This document shows positions 32,504 through 40,200 of a stretch of DNA of 44,351 nt, one piece after another. Source of the stretch: Marinobacter sp. ELB17 (GTDB taxonomy: Bacteria > Pseudomonadota > Gammaproteobacteria > Pseudomonadales > Oleiphilaceae); NCBI RefSeq assembly GCF_000169375.1, contig NZ_AAXY01000029.1, forward strand, positions 1 through 44,351. The letters run 5' to 3'. A program made the translations under genes and the position numbers. Positions within the stretch are counted from its first letter, which is position 1, and each line of letters opens with the position of its first letter. The notes under the pieces were generated by a model. It saw only the letters and a program-made list of their open reading frames with translations. It made no database searches and was not told the DNA's origin.

Positions 32504-33737
32504 TGCTTCTTCGTAAAGTCATGCCGGTTATGCAGAGGTTGTCTTTGTAAAGCGGATTCAGCTGGCTTTTGTACTCCACTGTAATCTGGCTCTGGTCGTT
32601 GGGCGCCAGCGAGTCGATCTGTGCTTCCAGCGTGGACAGCCAAGTGGCAGCATCCAATGCCAGACCGCTGCCGCTGAGGGCCTCTAAGGCATCAATTTCG
32701 CCGTCGCCAATATCGCCATCCACAACGAACTGCACCAACTGTTCAATCAGCTCATCCACCGGATCTTCTTCTTCGGGGTCAGAGGCTCCGGCAACGTCGA
32801 ACTCGACGGTTTGCAGAGCAGCTGCAGGTTCAGTACCTTGCTGGTCGGCGCCCAAGGTGCGAGCGGTTTGCGCCAGAGCAATCAGGTCTTCGTCGTCTGT
32901 CGGGTCATAAATATCACCACGAGCGATGATTGCGAAAGGCGTAACCTTGTTCAGCGGCGCCGGGCAGTGGCCTAGGTCCATGTCATCAATAGACGGGATA
33001 TAACCGCGATTGTTGGCGAAATAGCTTTCAAAGCCACCGACCAATTTACTCAGGCGCTGATCTTCACGTAGGCGCACCAGCGTCAGGCGCAGCTGATTAA
33101 GGGCATAGCTGAGGTTTTTCTGGCCTTGTTCTAACGCTGCCGGCAGATATTTCAGCAGCAGCCGTTTCAGGAACGGATCGTTGCCGGCCTGATCGGCCAG
33201 GTCCTGGGTGTTAAAGCTTTCAAACAGGGCATTTAGTTGCCCTGCCCGCTCAATCACTTCGTGGTTCTTGCGAATTCGCAGATCCATATCGGTAATGTAG
33301 CTGAAGCCGCTACTGATGTAAGACGAGAAGGTATCGGTGGCATTGCGGATGTCTTCAATGATTTCCGACAGGCATTCTTTGATTTCACTCTCAATTCGCA
33401 ATTTGTCCGTGAACGCTGCGCGTTTTTTGGCTTCGCGATAATCCACAAACAGCCGATTAAGATCGCTCCAAAGGCGGTCAACCTGGGCACTGGCAAAGCG
33501 CCTGCGTTCCGATTCGGTGATGTGGTCTAACAGCCGCACCAGAACATTTTTCAGCTGCAGGTCTTCTGTGTCCCCCAGGCGCCACACCAGGCGGTGGTGC
33601 TCCAGGGTTTCCAGTACGCCAACGTTGTCGTCGTTCAGGGCAATTCGGTTGCCACGGTTCAGATGGGCTTCCAGAATTGCGTCACCGTAGGTGGCCAGCG
33701 CCCGCAGGGTGGATTGCGCATCGTGGGTTCTAGCCAT
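32487..33737 (-). CDS. Kleisin-like subunit (MksF/JetA-like)
   Basis: A 416-residue, mostly helical protein. The N-terminal part (about 1-90) looks like a winged-helix dimer domain (STLRALATYGDAILEAHLN...). A long helical middle with TDKLRIESEIKECLSEIIEDI follows, then an acidic linker (EEEDPVDELIEQ) and a C-terminal segment. This layout fits MukF/MksF/JetA kleisins, which bridge the SMC heads. It shares its first base with the stop of the MksE-like gene (TGATG) and overlaps the nuclease gene. The assignment rests mainly on size, helical layout and operon position, because kleisins are poorly conserved. Confidence 0.68.
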   Translation of the reverse strand: MARTHDAQSTLRALATYGDAILEAHLNRGNRIALNDDNVGVLETLEHHRLVWRLGDTEDLQLKNVLVRLLDHITESERRRFASAQVDRLWSDLNRLFVDYREAKKRAAFTDKLRIESEIKECLSEIIEDIRNATDTFSSYISSGFSYITDMDLRIRKNHEVIERAGQLNALFESFNTQDLADQAGNDPFLKRLLLKYLPAALEQGQKNLSYALNQLRLTLVRLREDQRLSKLVGGFESYFANNRGYIPSIDDMDLGHCPAPLNKVTPFAIIARGDIYDPTDDEDLIALAQTARTLGADQQGTEPAAALQTVEFDVAGASDPEEEDPVDELIEQLVQFVVDGDIGDGEIDALEALSGSGLALDAATWLSTLEAQIDSLAPNDQSQITVEYKSQLNPLYKDNLCITGMTLRRSNESRI

Positions 33738-34375
33738 CAGACAATCCTCAGCTGCGGGTCGTCTTCGGCGCTGTCTTCGCGGATGCCTTCATGGGTCTGA
33801 ATGAAGGTCATCACGTCGTACAACCAGCTCCATTTTGCCGTCGCCAAAAACACGCTGCCGCTGGTGCCGATGGGTTTTAGATAACCGGCTTTGGTAAGGT
33901 TCTCCAGCACCACACGCAATTGGCCCGCGCTGTCGCTGCGTTTGGTGCGGAACAGGTCTTTTTCACACAGGGAGCGCAATTTGGCTTCCAGCGACGGCGC
34001 AGTGGAAATGCGCTCCAGCAATTTGCCTTCACGCAGGTGTTCACCCGCGGAAATTGGGCGTTGTGCGGCTTCCACCATCATCACCAGCCGTAAAAATTGC
34101 ACCAGGGCTTCCAGGTGGTTGGCTACCTCGCGAAATTGCTGGCGCACGCCGTCTTTGGCGTCGGAACGCGACAGATCCTGGTAAGAACATAGCCAGGCAT
34201 CGTGGCTGCTGGTTTGGCGCAGGGTGCGGTTCATCTGTTGTAGGAAATCCGAAACTTTTTGCTGCACAGGTTGCGTCAGTAAATAGTTATACAGTTCATC
34301 GTGGCTGTATTCGCAGATGATTTCACCGGCCAGTAAAGCGCTTACCGTGCGTTCGAACAGTGGATTAGTTTGCAT
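33737..34375 (-). CDS. MksE/JetB-like condensin subunit
   Basis: A 212-residue protein with tandem winged-helix character, like MukE/MksE/JetB, which dimerise and bind the kleisin. It begins MQTNPLFERTVSALLAGEIICEY and ends with VVLENLTKAGYLKPIG and FLATAKWSWLYDVMTFI, a pattern of C-terminal winged helix plus tail. A strong GGAGG site 5 bases upstream supports the ATG at 34375. It overlaps the SMC gene by 11 bases and the kleisin gene by one. Function is inferred from family resemblance and context. Confidence 0.72.
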   Translation of the reverse strand: MQTNPLFERTVSALLAGEIICEYSHDELYNYLLTQPVQQKVSDFLQQMNRTLRQTSSHDAWLCSYQDLSRSDAKDGVRQQFREVANHLEALVQFLRLVMMVEAAQRPISAGEHLREGKLLERISTAPSLEAKLRSLCEKDLFRTKRSDSAGQLRVVLENLTKAGYLKPIGTSGSVFLATAKWSWLYDVMTFIQTHEGIREDSAEDDPQLRIV

Positions 34376-37300
34376 GGTTGCCTCCTTCGGTGGCGCTGGT
34401 AAACAGATCGTCTTTTACATCAGCTACCGACCGCGGGCGGGTTACACTGGCCAGCAAATCGCTTTTCGGCGCGCTCGGCGCGGCGCTTTCAAAGTTGTGT
34501 ACGCGGCCGTGCTGCAGGCTGATTTTGTTTTCAAAGAACTTGCGCAGCGGCCGGTCCAGTTTCGGACAGGCTGAGATCATGGTCAGGTTGTTGTGTTCCA
34601 GCATTTCTGCCATGCGTGCGATGTTATTGGAGCTAAGGGTGCCCAACTCGTCTATGGGCCAGGTAATGCGGGTGTTCTTGTCCGGGCACAGGTAGCGAGT
34701 CAGGCCCATGAACACCGCCATAATGGCCAGGTACGTCAGGCCCTGGGAACTGGCGGTCAGGAAGTCATTGTCGTTACGAATCACCGCTTCGCGACCGTTT
34801 TCTTTCATGGTCAGATGCATATCCACCATGGATTCCACGCTTTCACCCAGGCTGGCCGATTTCAAAGTGTCGCTGACCAGCTGGAACGCCATGGTGATGC
34901 TGTCATCAGGCATTTCGCGGCGGTGCACTGCGTGCCAGTCGCGCCACTGCACCACAAAACTCTTCAGGGGCTGCCAGCTTTCGTCGTCTTCAATACGCGG
35001 CCTTAGCACCACTTGAATATCGCTTAGGGACTCAATGCGCTGATCGGTGTTGATTTTCTCGCGCAGAGTGCGGGACACGGCTTTCACTTCCCGGGCCATG
35101 GTTTCCAGGCTGTCGAAGTAACGGCACAAGGTGTTGGCTTCAGAGGTAAACTGATCCACCAAGGTAGAACGCAGCTGCGGAATGTCGGTGTCCAGCAGTG
35201 AGCGCAAGTCTTGCACTTGCATGAGCTGGAAAGCTTCATCGTATTCCTGGGCTGGGTCTGTCAGCCGCTGCCGGCGGAATTCACTCAGCTTCTGCCACGC
35301 GCTCTGGATTTGGGTGCCGTTGTACTGGTTCAGCACTGTGAGCGCGCGTTTGAAGGTAGCCATCACCTCGCGGCGCAGTTTGTCCAGACGCTCGTAGGCA
35401 TCCTGCAGTTCGCCGGTCAGATTAACCATGTTGCCCGGCATCGCCATGTCATCGGGGGCGGCTTCGAACTTCTTCAGGATACCCTCGGCTTCCTCGATCT
35501 GCTTGGCCAGCGCGCCAATTTTCTGCTGATGCCGAGTGATGTCCGCATTCACCTGTTTACCACTTTCCTGGTACTTGCGCTGACGTTCGCTGCGTCGGGT
35601 TTTTATGTCTGCGACCTGTTTCTCCAGCAGGTTGCAATCGCCGGTCAGGCCGTCTTTACGTGACCAGTCCTTGTCGAGCCAGTTTTTGTATTCGCGCACT
35701 AAAGGCTCGGCTTGCTCAATTTCCTTCACCCGTTTTTTCAGGCTTTCAGCCTTGGCACGTGCCTGCTGCACCACTTTCGGATCTATGCCTTCGTCTTCTA
35801 ATTTCTGATTAAACGCCGTTTGTTTCAGATCCAGGCGTTGTTCGTGCTCGCTAAGAGCTTGCTGAACCAGTTGTTGGGCGTGATCAATGTTCAACTGTAG
35901 CTGGGATTCGCGCTCGGCCCACTGGCCGCGCAAATCCATTAAACGCTTGGCAAACTGGCTGAGGGTGGCGGTTTCGCCCATTTCACTGTTTTTGTTGAAC
36001 TGCTCCAGGAGGCTCTGCAGTTCGGTCACTTTCGCGCCTTGGGCTTGCTTGCGTTCTTTCAGTGCCTGGCGGATTTGCTCCCGCAGGGTCTTCAGGTACT
36101 CACGCTGCCGAGTGAGCGAGTCATCGGTGAGTTTTTTCTCAGTGTTCATGTGTTCTACAGCGGAACACCGTGCCTGGTAGGCGTCGTTCCGATTACGCGC
36201 GGCTTTTTCTGTGTCATCCCGGGTTTTTCGTGCGGCCTGGCGTTTTTGATCAATGTTGTGCAAACGCGCTTGCAGCCCTTCTTCTGAGGCCGCAAAGTCT
36301 GGTGTGGATATCGCATCGGTGTTCAGTACCCAGCCCATGACTTGTCGGCGTTCAGCAGCTGCGGTGCGGTGCATTAACGGGTTAAGGTCGGTGCGCATCA
36401 GCAGGTCGGGATGAATGACTTTTGCCAGGCCTTGGGCCCATTCCGGATCTTGTTTGCGCAATGCCCAGAGCCATGTGTCGTTATCTGGCGAAATCTGCCG
36501 CTGTAAATCTTCAAACGCCGCCGTTAGCGTATCGATCTGCTCTTGAGCGTGGAGAAGGTGTGTCTGGGAGGTATCCCGATCTTCCCGAGCCTGGTCTTTT
36601 TTGCGGTTAGCGTCGATCAGCTCGCCAGAAACATGCTGCGCCTGTTCTTCGGCGTTTTGCACGGCCGCTTCGGCAGCGGCTATCTGGCCGGTTTCGTCAT
36701 CGTTATAACTTTGGTTATCGCGCAGGGTTTCGGCGCGGGCCAACTGGCTTTGAATGGTGGAGCGTTCCTGACTGCGCTCTTCGCGCTGCTGGCCTAGTTC
36801 ACGGGTTTTCTCGTGGTCCAGAGCGCTGATGGCTTTGTCATGTTGGTAAGCCGCGTCTTTGCGCGCGGTCTCCGCGTCGCTGACCTTCCGCTCGCGATCG
36901 CCCTGCTCGCGGAAAAATGCACTCTTTAGCTCGCTGATCTCATGTCTGAACTCGCTTTCTACCTGAGTCACTTTGCTGGTCAGGCCAGCGAGATCCGAAT
37001 CGGCATCGACTTTTTGGCGGCGATATTCACCAATATTCTGAAGATCCTGGCTCAGCTCAGGCGCTCTTTCGCTATCGTAGTACTCGCGCTTTTTATAAAT
37101 GCCGTCAAGGTCACCCTCTTTTACTTTCAGCTCGTAGGTTTTATCCGCCAGAACCCCCGCAATCTCGTCGTCGGCCTGGCGCTGCTGTTCGCTTTCCTCG
37201 TTAATACGTTCTTTCAGTTTGGCGATGTCGCGGGCAATGTCGGCTTTACTGTCATTGGCTTCGTCGACGGTCGCCGTCAGGCTGGCGACAGTGCGCCGGC

Positions 37301-38129
37301 TGGCCGCCAGAATGGCCTGGCGCTCATTTTCTTGCTGCAGGCACTCGCGAATTTTGGCTTCTTCTTTTTCAAAGGCCTTGATGCTGCGAATGTCACTCAC
37401 CAGGCCGCTTTCATCGATGGTTTTGGGCCGACCATGAATGTGAATATTCTCGAACTGAGTTTCGCAAATCATTGCTTTGAAGCTGGACATCAAACGGTTT
37501 TTATTCAGCACCACGTGAGTCAGGCGTTCAATATTGCTCATGTGCGTGTCGGCACTGCCCAAGCCAAAGTCCGCTGCAAGGCCGCGCAGTTTGCGCGCAT
37601 CGGCGGCGGAACGTCTCAATAGGCGGGGGTTGCGCTGGATAATGGCGCGGTAATTGGTGATGGTGTCGATTATTCGAGACACATTGCGCTTTAAATTGCG
37701 AAGCTTTTCAAAAACGGCGTCGGCGGTGGCGCCGGCTTTTAACATTTCGATGACTTCCGGCGCAAAAAAAGTGTCAGCAGCCGAGCCTTCCACAAAGCGG
37801 TAGCACAGCTTCCCCGAGTGGTGCCGAAACATGACGGAGCAACAGGTACCGCGGTGGCGGCTGTACTCGAAAATCACCAGACTTTGCAGGCTGGGCAAAT
37901 AGTAATCCAAAAACGACAGGCGGCCGGAGCCCTTACTGACAATACGTTCGGGTTCTTCGCCATAAAACGCCGGAATAAGAGACAGAATCGAGGTTTTCCC
38001 GGCGCCGTTCACGCCGCCTACATGGGTGCGCTCGCGGCAGTCGATGCGAATGGTCCGGCCCTTCACCTGGGTAAACGAATGGTGCAGAATAATGCTTTCC
38101 AGCCCATAATCTTGCTTGGTTTCAACCAC
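34365..38129 (-). CDS. SMC-like ATPase of an Mks/Wadjet-type condensin (MksB/JetC-like)
   Basis: A 1254-residue SMC-family ATPase. The head begins with Walker A GGVNGAGKTS (38-47). Two long coiled-coil arms (about 250-540 and 640-1000) flank a small hinge (about 546-620; DTWLWALRKQDPEWAQGLAKVIHPDLL). The C-terminal head has the signature SSQGLTYLAIMAVF (from about 1127) and Walker B ITWPIDELGTL with Asp1160-Glu1161. The small hinge and WPxDELG are typical of MksB-type proteins, not of classical SMC or MukB. The start is GTG at 38129, preceded by AAGGAG 6 bases away. It is first gene of the operon, divergent from tus. Confidence 0.88.
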   Translation of the reverse strand: MVETKQDYGLESIILHHSFTQVKGRTIRIDCRERTHVGGVNGAGKTSILSLIPAFYGEEPERIVSKGSGRLSFLDYYLPSLQSLVIFEYSRHRGTCCSVMFRHHSGKLCYRFVEGSAADTFFAPEVIEMLKAGATADAVFEKLRNLKRNVSRIIDTITNYRAIIQRNPRLLRRSAADARKLRGLAADFGLGSADTHMSNIERLTHVVLNKNRLMSSFKAMICETQFENIHIHGRPKTIDESGLVSDIRSIKAFEKEEAKIRECLQQENERQAILAASRRTVASLTATVDEANDSKADIARDIAKLKERINEESEQQRQADDEIAGVLADKTYELKVKEGDLDGIYKKREYYDSERAPELSQDLQNIGEYRRQKVDADSDLAGLTSKVTQVESEFRHEISELKSAFFREQGDRERKVSDAETARKDAAYQHDKAISALDHEKTRELGQQREERSQERSTIQSQLARAETLRDNQSYNDDETGQIAAAEAAVQNAEEQAQHVSGELIDANRKKDQAREDRDTSQTHLLHAQEQIDTLTAAFEDLQRQISPDNDTWLWALRKQDPEWAQGLAKVIHPDLLMRTDLNPLMHRTAAAERRQVMGWVLNTDAISTPDFAASEEGLQARLHNIDQKRQAARKTRDDTEKAARNRNDAYQARCSAVEHMNTEKKLTDDSLTRQREYLKTLREQIRQALKERKQAQGAKVTELQSLLEQFNKNSEMGETATLSQFAKRLMDLRGQWAERESQLQLNIDHAQQLVQQALSEHEQRLDLKQTAFNQKLEDEGIDPKVVQQARAKAESLKKRVKEIEQAEPLVREYKNWLDKDWSRKDGLTGDCNLLEKQVADIKTRRSERQRKYQESGKQVNADITRHQQKIGALAKQIEEAEGILKKFEAAPDDMAMPGNMVNLTGELQDAYERLDKLRREVMATFKRALTVLNQYNGTQIQSAWQKLSEFRRQRLTDPAQEYDEAFQLMQVQDLRSLLDTDIPQLRSTLVDQFTSEANTLCRYFDSLETMAREVKAVSRTLREKINTDQRIESLSDIQVVLRPRIEDDESWQPLKSFVVQWRDWHAVHRREMPDDSITMAFQLVSDTLKSASLGESVESMVDMHLTMKENGREAVIRNDNDFLTASSQGLTYLAIMAVFMGLTRYLCPDKNTRITWPIDELGTLSSNNIARMAEMLEHNNLTMISACPKLDRPLRKFFENKISLQHGRVHNFESAAPSAPKSDLLASVTRPRSVADVKDDLFTSATEGGNHAN

Positions 38130-38340
38130 CGTTTTCTCCTTGCTTTAATGCCTGATCAGTAGATTTCCGGCGCGTATTCTAGCCTGTTTTAAGCGTAAAC
38201 CCGTGCTTAATCGAAAGGAATTTGTGCAATATACCGCGATCAAGACGTCAACCGCGCTTTATTAGCGATTTGATCAACGTCGTATCGTCCGGTCACCTGT
38301 TTATTGTGCGTAATGTTAGATGTTGAGGGCACTCTAAATC
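38130..38340. other. Divergent control region between the SMC operon and tus
   Basis: About 210 AT-rich bases hold the promoters of both transcription units. An AAGGAG site precedes the SMC gene start. I could not assign a convincing -35/-10 pair for the SMC operon. Confidence 0.4.
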
Positions 38341-38369
38341 TTTACTATGTTTTTGCATGTTGGTATAGT
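38341..38369 (+). promoter_or_regulatory. tus promoter
   Basis: TTTACT (4 of 6 to the -35 consensus), a 17-base spacer and TATAGT (5 of 6 to the -10) lie 23 bp upstream of the preferred tus start at 38392. Confidence 0.6.
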
Positions 38370-38380
38370 TTTAACGAAAC
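38355..38380. promoter_or_regulatory. Candidate Ter-like site over the tus promoter
   Basis: GCATGTTG (38355-38362) matches the left part of the E. coli Ter consensus AGNATGTTGTAACTAA. GTTTTAAC followed by GAAA (38368-38379) matches its right part (GTTGTAAC) at 7 of 8 core bases. The two do not form one collinear Ter site. The position over the -10 box resembles TerB at E. coli tus, where Tus represses itself. Confidence 0.35.
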
Positions 38381-38391
38381 AGGGAGTCCAA

Positions 38392-39318
38392 ATGGCTTAT
38401 TCGCTTTTACAACTAGACACTCTTCAAAAAATTGTTCTGGCGGTTGAATGCCTGGAGCGCCTCTGTGCCGACGCCAAACTCTTGTTGATGCAAGCCAACC
38501 CCGTTCAATGCCGCATCTATCAAATCCCACGCACTGTTCGTGAAAACGAGAGCCAGCCTGTTACCGATATACATCCCACCGATCTTTCTGGGACAGAGGC
38601 CTTTAATGCGGCTCTTCATGCACTGACTGATTGGTACGGCCATCCGCAATACAGCACCAAAGTTGTCAACCGGGTTCCCGGTGCGTTGGTGTTAGCCAAC
38701 GTCGATGAAAGTCAGGTTCTAGATCGAATGGCTGAGATCAATCGCAGCAAGACCGCCATAGAGTCTCTAATACCAAGCCTTGGCAACCGGGATGATCGTT
38801 TCGAATTGCTGCACGGGCATTTTCCCTGGCTGATTCTGGCCCAACTTACCCGACGTTTGCAGGTTTTGCCCTGCTCTCCGCCACTGCAGTCCTGCACCTT
38901 TACCTGGGGCATAAAAACAGAGATTAAAAAGATGACAGCAGATCAGGTATGCGAAAGGCTGGAATTATTTCGGCAGCGCCCGCGCTCAACGATTGACGAC
39001 GTTCCCTGGGACATCAAGATTGATCGAGAAATCATGTCCATTCGCTCATTACCAGCATCCGCACAACTGCGGTCGCGCCGCGTACTTCGTGTTCGCCCGT
39101 TAGCAAATCTTCGCTATCACGCGAATGATGGCGAACCGGCAGAAACCTACATGCGCGAAGCCCATACGCCTATTCTGATACTGAATCCTATCCGGCCGAT
39201 TAAACTGGGGGTTCTGAAAAACTACGATGTGCAAACTCGAAGCGGTCGTCAGCGTCTCAAAGACCGTGGGCACTATGAAAAAGTGAGTGATTTGTTGCCC
39301 ATTTACCTGCAATTATAA
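38392..39318 (+). CDS. tus: Tus-like DNA replication terminus site-binding protein
   Basis: A 308-residue homologue of Tus (309 in E. coli), which binds Ter sites as a monomer and blocks DnaB in one direction. By-eye matches across the protein are NRVPGALVLANVD, MAEINRSKTAIESLI, RFELLHGHFPWLI, TFTWGIKTEIKKM, then DREIMSIRSLPASAQLRSRR and VRPLANLRYH, which align with the E. coli fork-facing loops and DNA-binding strands. The ATG at 38392 has GGGAG about 6 bases upstream and gives the family length; an in-frame ATG 15 codons earlier lies inside the promoter. It is divergent from the SMC operon and convergent with the next gene. Confidence 0.85.
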   Translation: MAYSLLQLDTLQKIVLAVECLERLCADAKLLLMQANPVQCRIYQIPRTVRENESQPVTDIHPTDLSGTEAFNAALHALTDWYGHPQYSTKVVNRVPGALVLANVDESQVLDRMAEINRSKTAIESLIPSLGNRDDRFELLHGHFPWLILAQLTRRLQVLPCSPPLQSCTFTWGIKTEIKKMTADQVCERLELFRQRPRSTIDDVPWDIKIDREIMSIRSLPASAQLRSRRVLRVRPLANLRYHANDGEPAETYMREAHTPILILNPIRPIKLGVLKNYDVQTRSGRQRLKDRGHYEKVSDLLPIYLQL

Positions 39319-39328
39319 TATTTTTAAG

Positions 39329-39360
39329 CGCGATGACTGCGTTTAGCCGAAACCATCGCG
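39329..39360. terminator. Weak hairpin between convergent tus and retropepsin-like gene
   Basis: CGCGATG...CATCGCG gives a perfect 7-bp stem with an 18-base loop in a 50-bp convergent gap. A T-run precedes it on the plus strand but none follows, so termination is uncertain. Confidence 0.4.
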
Positions 39361-39368
39361 ATTCAGGT

Positions 39369-39977
39369 TTACGGTTGAGTTTTGTTGTTTTTAGCAATTT
39401 TCTCCAGGCTAATAAACTCACATTGTTTAACGGCAATAAAGCCGTTGGCGGAGTCCACCAGAATGTTGTCGTCGCTCATAAAACGACGGCCCAAAAGCAC
39501 TGGGTAGGAAAACTTTGCGCGGTCGGCCAATGAAAACTGGGTTGTGTGCACTTCGCCCGACACGCAAAAATCCATGTTTACCACATAGCGCCGTTGCGAT
39601 GGTGCTCCCTTGCGCTTGACCAGCACTACTCGCTCCACCGGCAGTTCAAATTCCAGCACCACTTCGTCATGGCTTATCTTCCCTTCGCTGGGCTGGTCTT
39701 CGTGGTCGCCCAAGGGCAACTGAAAGCTAACCCAGCGTTCATCGCCTTTATCGAATTCCTCAACATTCACCGCGTGCAGCGATGACGTCTTGGCGCCCGT
39801 ATCCAGCCTTGCTTTTAGCCGCACTCCGGTGTCTTGCATTACCACCCATTCCACAAATCCAAGAGTTTCGCCGGGGCGTTTACCACTGTCATTGACTTTG
39901 TTTTGGGCACTGGCTACGGGAGCCCACGAAAGCGCGGTGACAAGCACAGTGATGAGCAAGAAACGTGCGTCAATCAT
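39369..39977 (-). CDS. Exported retropepsin-like aspartic protease domain protein
   Basis: A 202-residue protein of the family annotated as ATP-dependent zinc protease / RimK-associated, whose fold is retropepsin-like. The signal peptide is MIDARFLLITVLVTALSWAPVASA. The mature domain has VRLKARLDTGAKTSSLHA, with the DTGA aspartic-protease triplet, then VVNMDFCVSGEVHTTQFSL and YPVLLGRRFM. The ATG at 39977 directly precedes the signal sequence and has GGGACG upstream; the frame extends 18 codons further without support. Export separates it from cytoplasmic relatives linked to RimK. The substrate is unknown. Confidence 0.82.
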   Translation of the reverse strand: MIDARFLLITVLVTALSWAPVASAQNKVNDSGKRPGETLGFVEWVVMQDTGVRLKARLDTGAKTSSLHAVNVEEFDKGDERWVSFQLPLGDHEDQPSEGKISHDEVVLEFELPVERVVLVKRKGAPSQRRYVVNMDFCVSGEVHTTQFSLADRAKFSYPVLLGRRFMSDDNILVDSANGFIAVKQCEFISLEKIAKNNKTQP

Positions 39978-40200
39978 AATGCGTCCCGTTTGATGAGAAA
40001 TAACGTGTACGAGCAGTAAAACTGCCTCCAAGATAACCTCCGATAAAAAATGATAAAAGCACTCGATGATGCTTTAACGGCGATGTAATTGACCGGTAAT
40101 CAAGGTCTTTTTCAATCCCGCTCGCGGCCCGCCAAGTTGCGGAGCTGGCGCCTCGGGAGTATCCTTGGCACCCTTTGTATAACCTCGATTCGAGTACCGT

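Noticed and set aside
36942..37622. 226-codon open frame on the plus strand rich in Phe, Leu and Ala, resembling a membrane protein
   Set aside because: It is the antisense image of the coiled-coil part of the SMC gene; Glu/Lys-rich helices give Phe/Leu-rich reverse frames.
31646..38129. Ordinary MukBEF chromosome condensin
   Set aside because: The SMC subunit has the small hinge and WPxDELG motif of Mks-type proteins, and the operon ends with a TOPRIM nuclease that MukBEF lacks.
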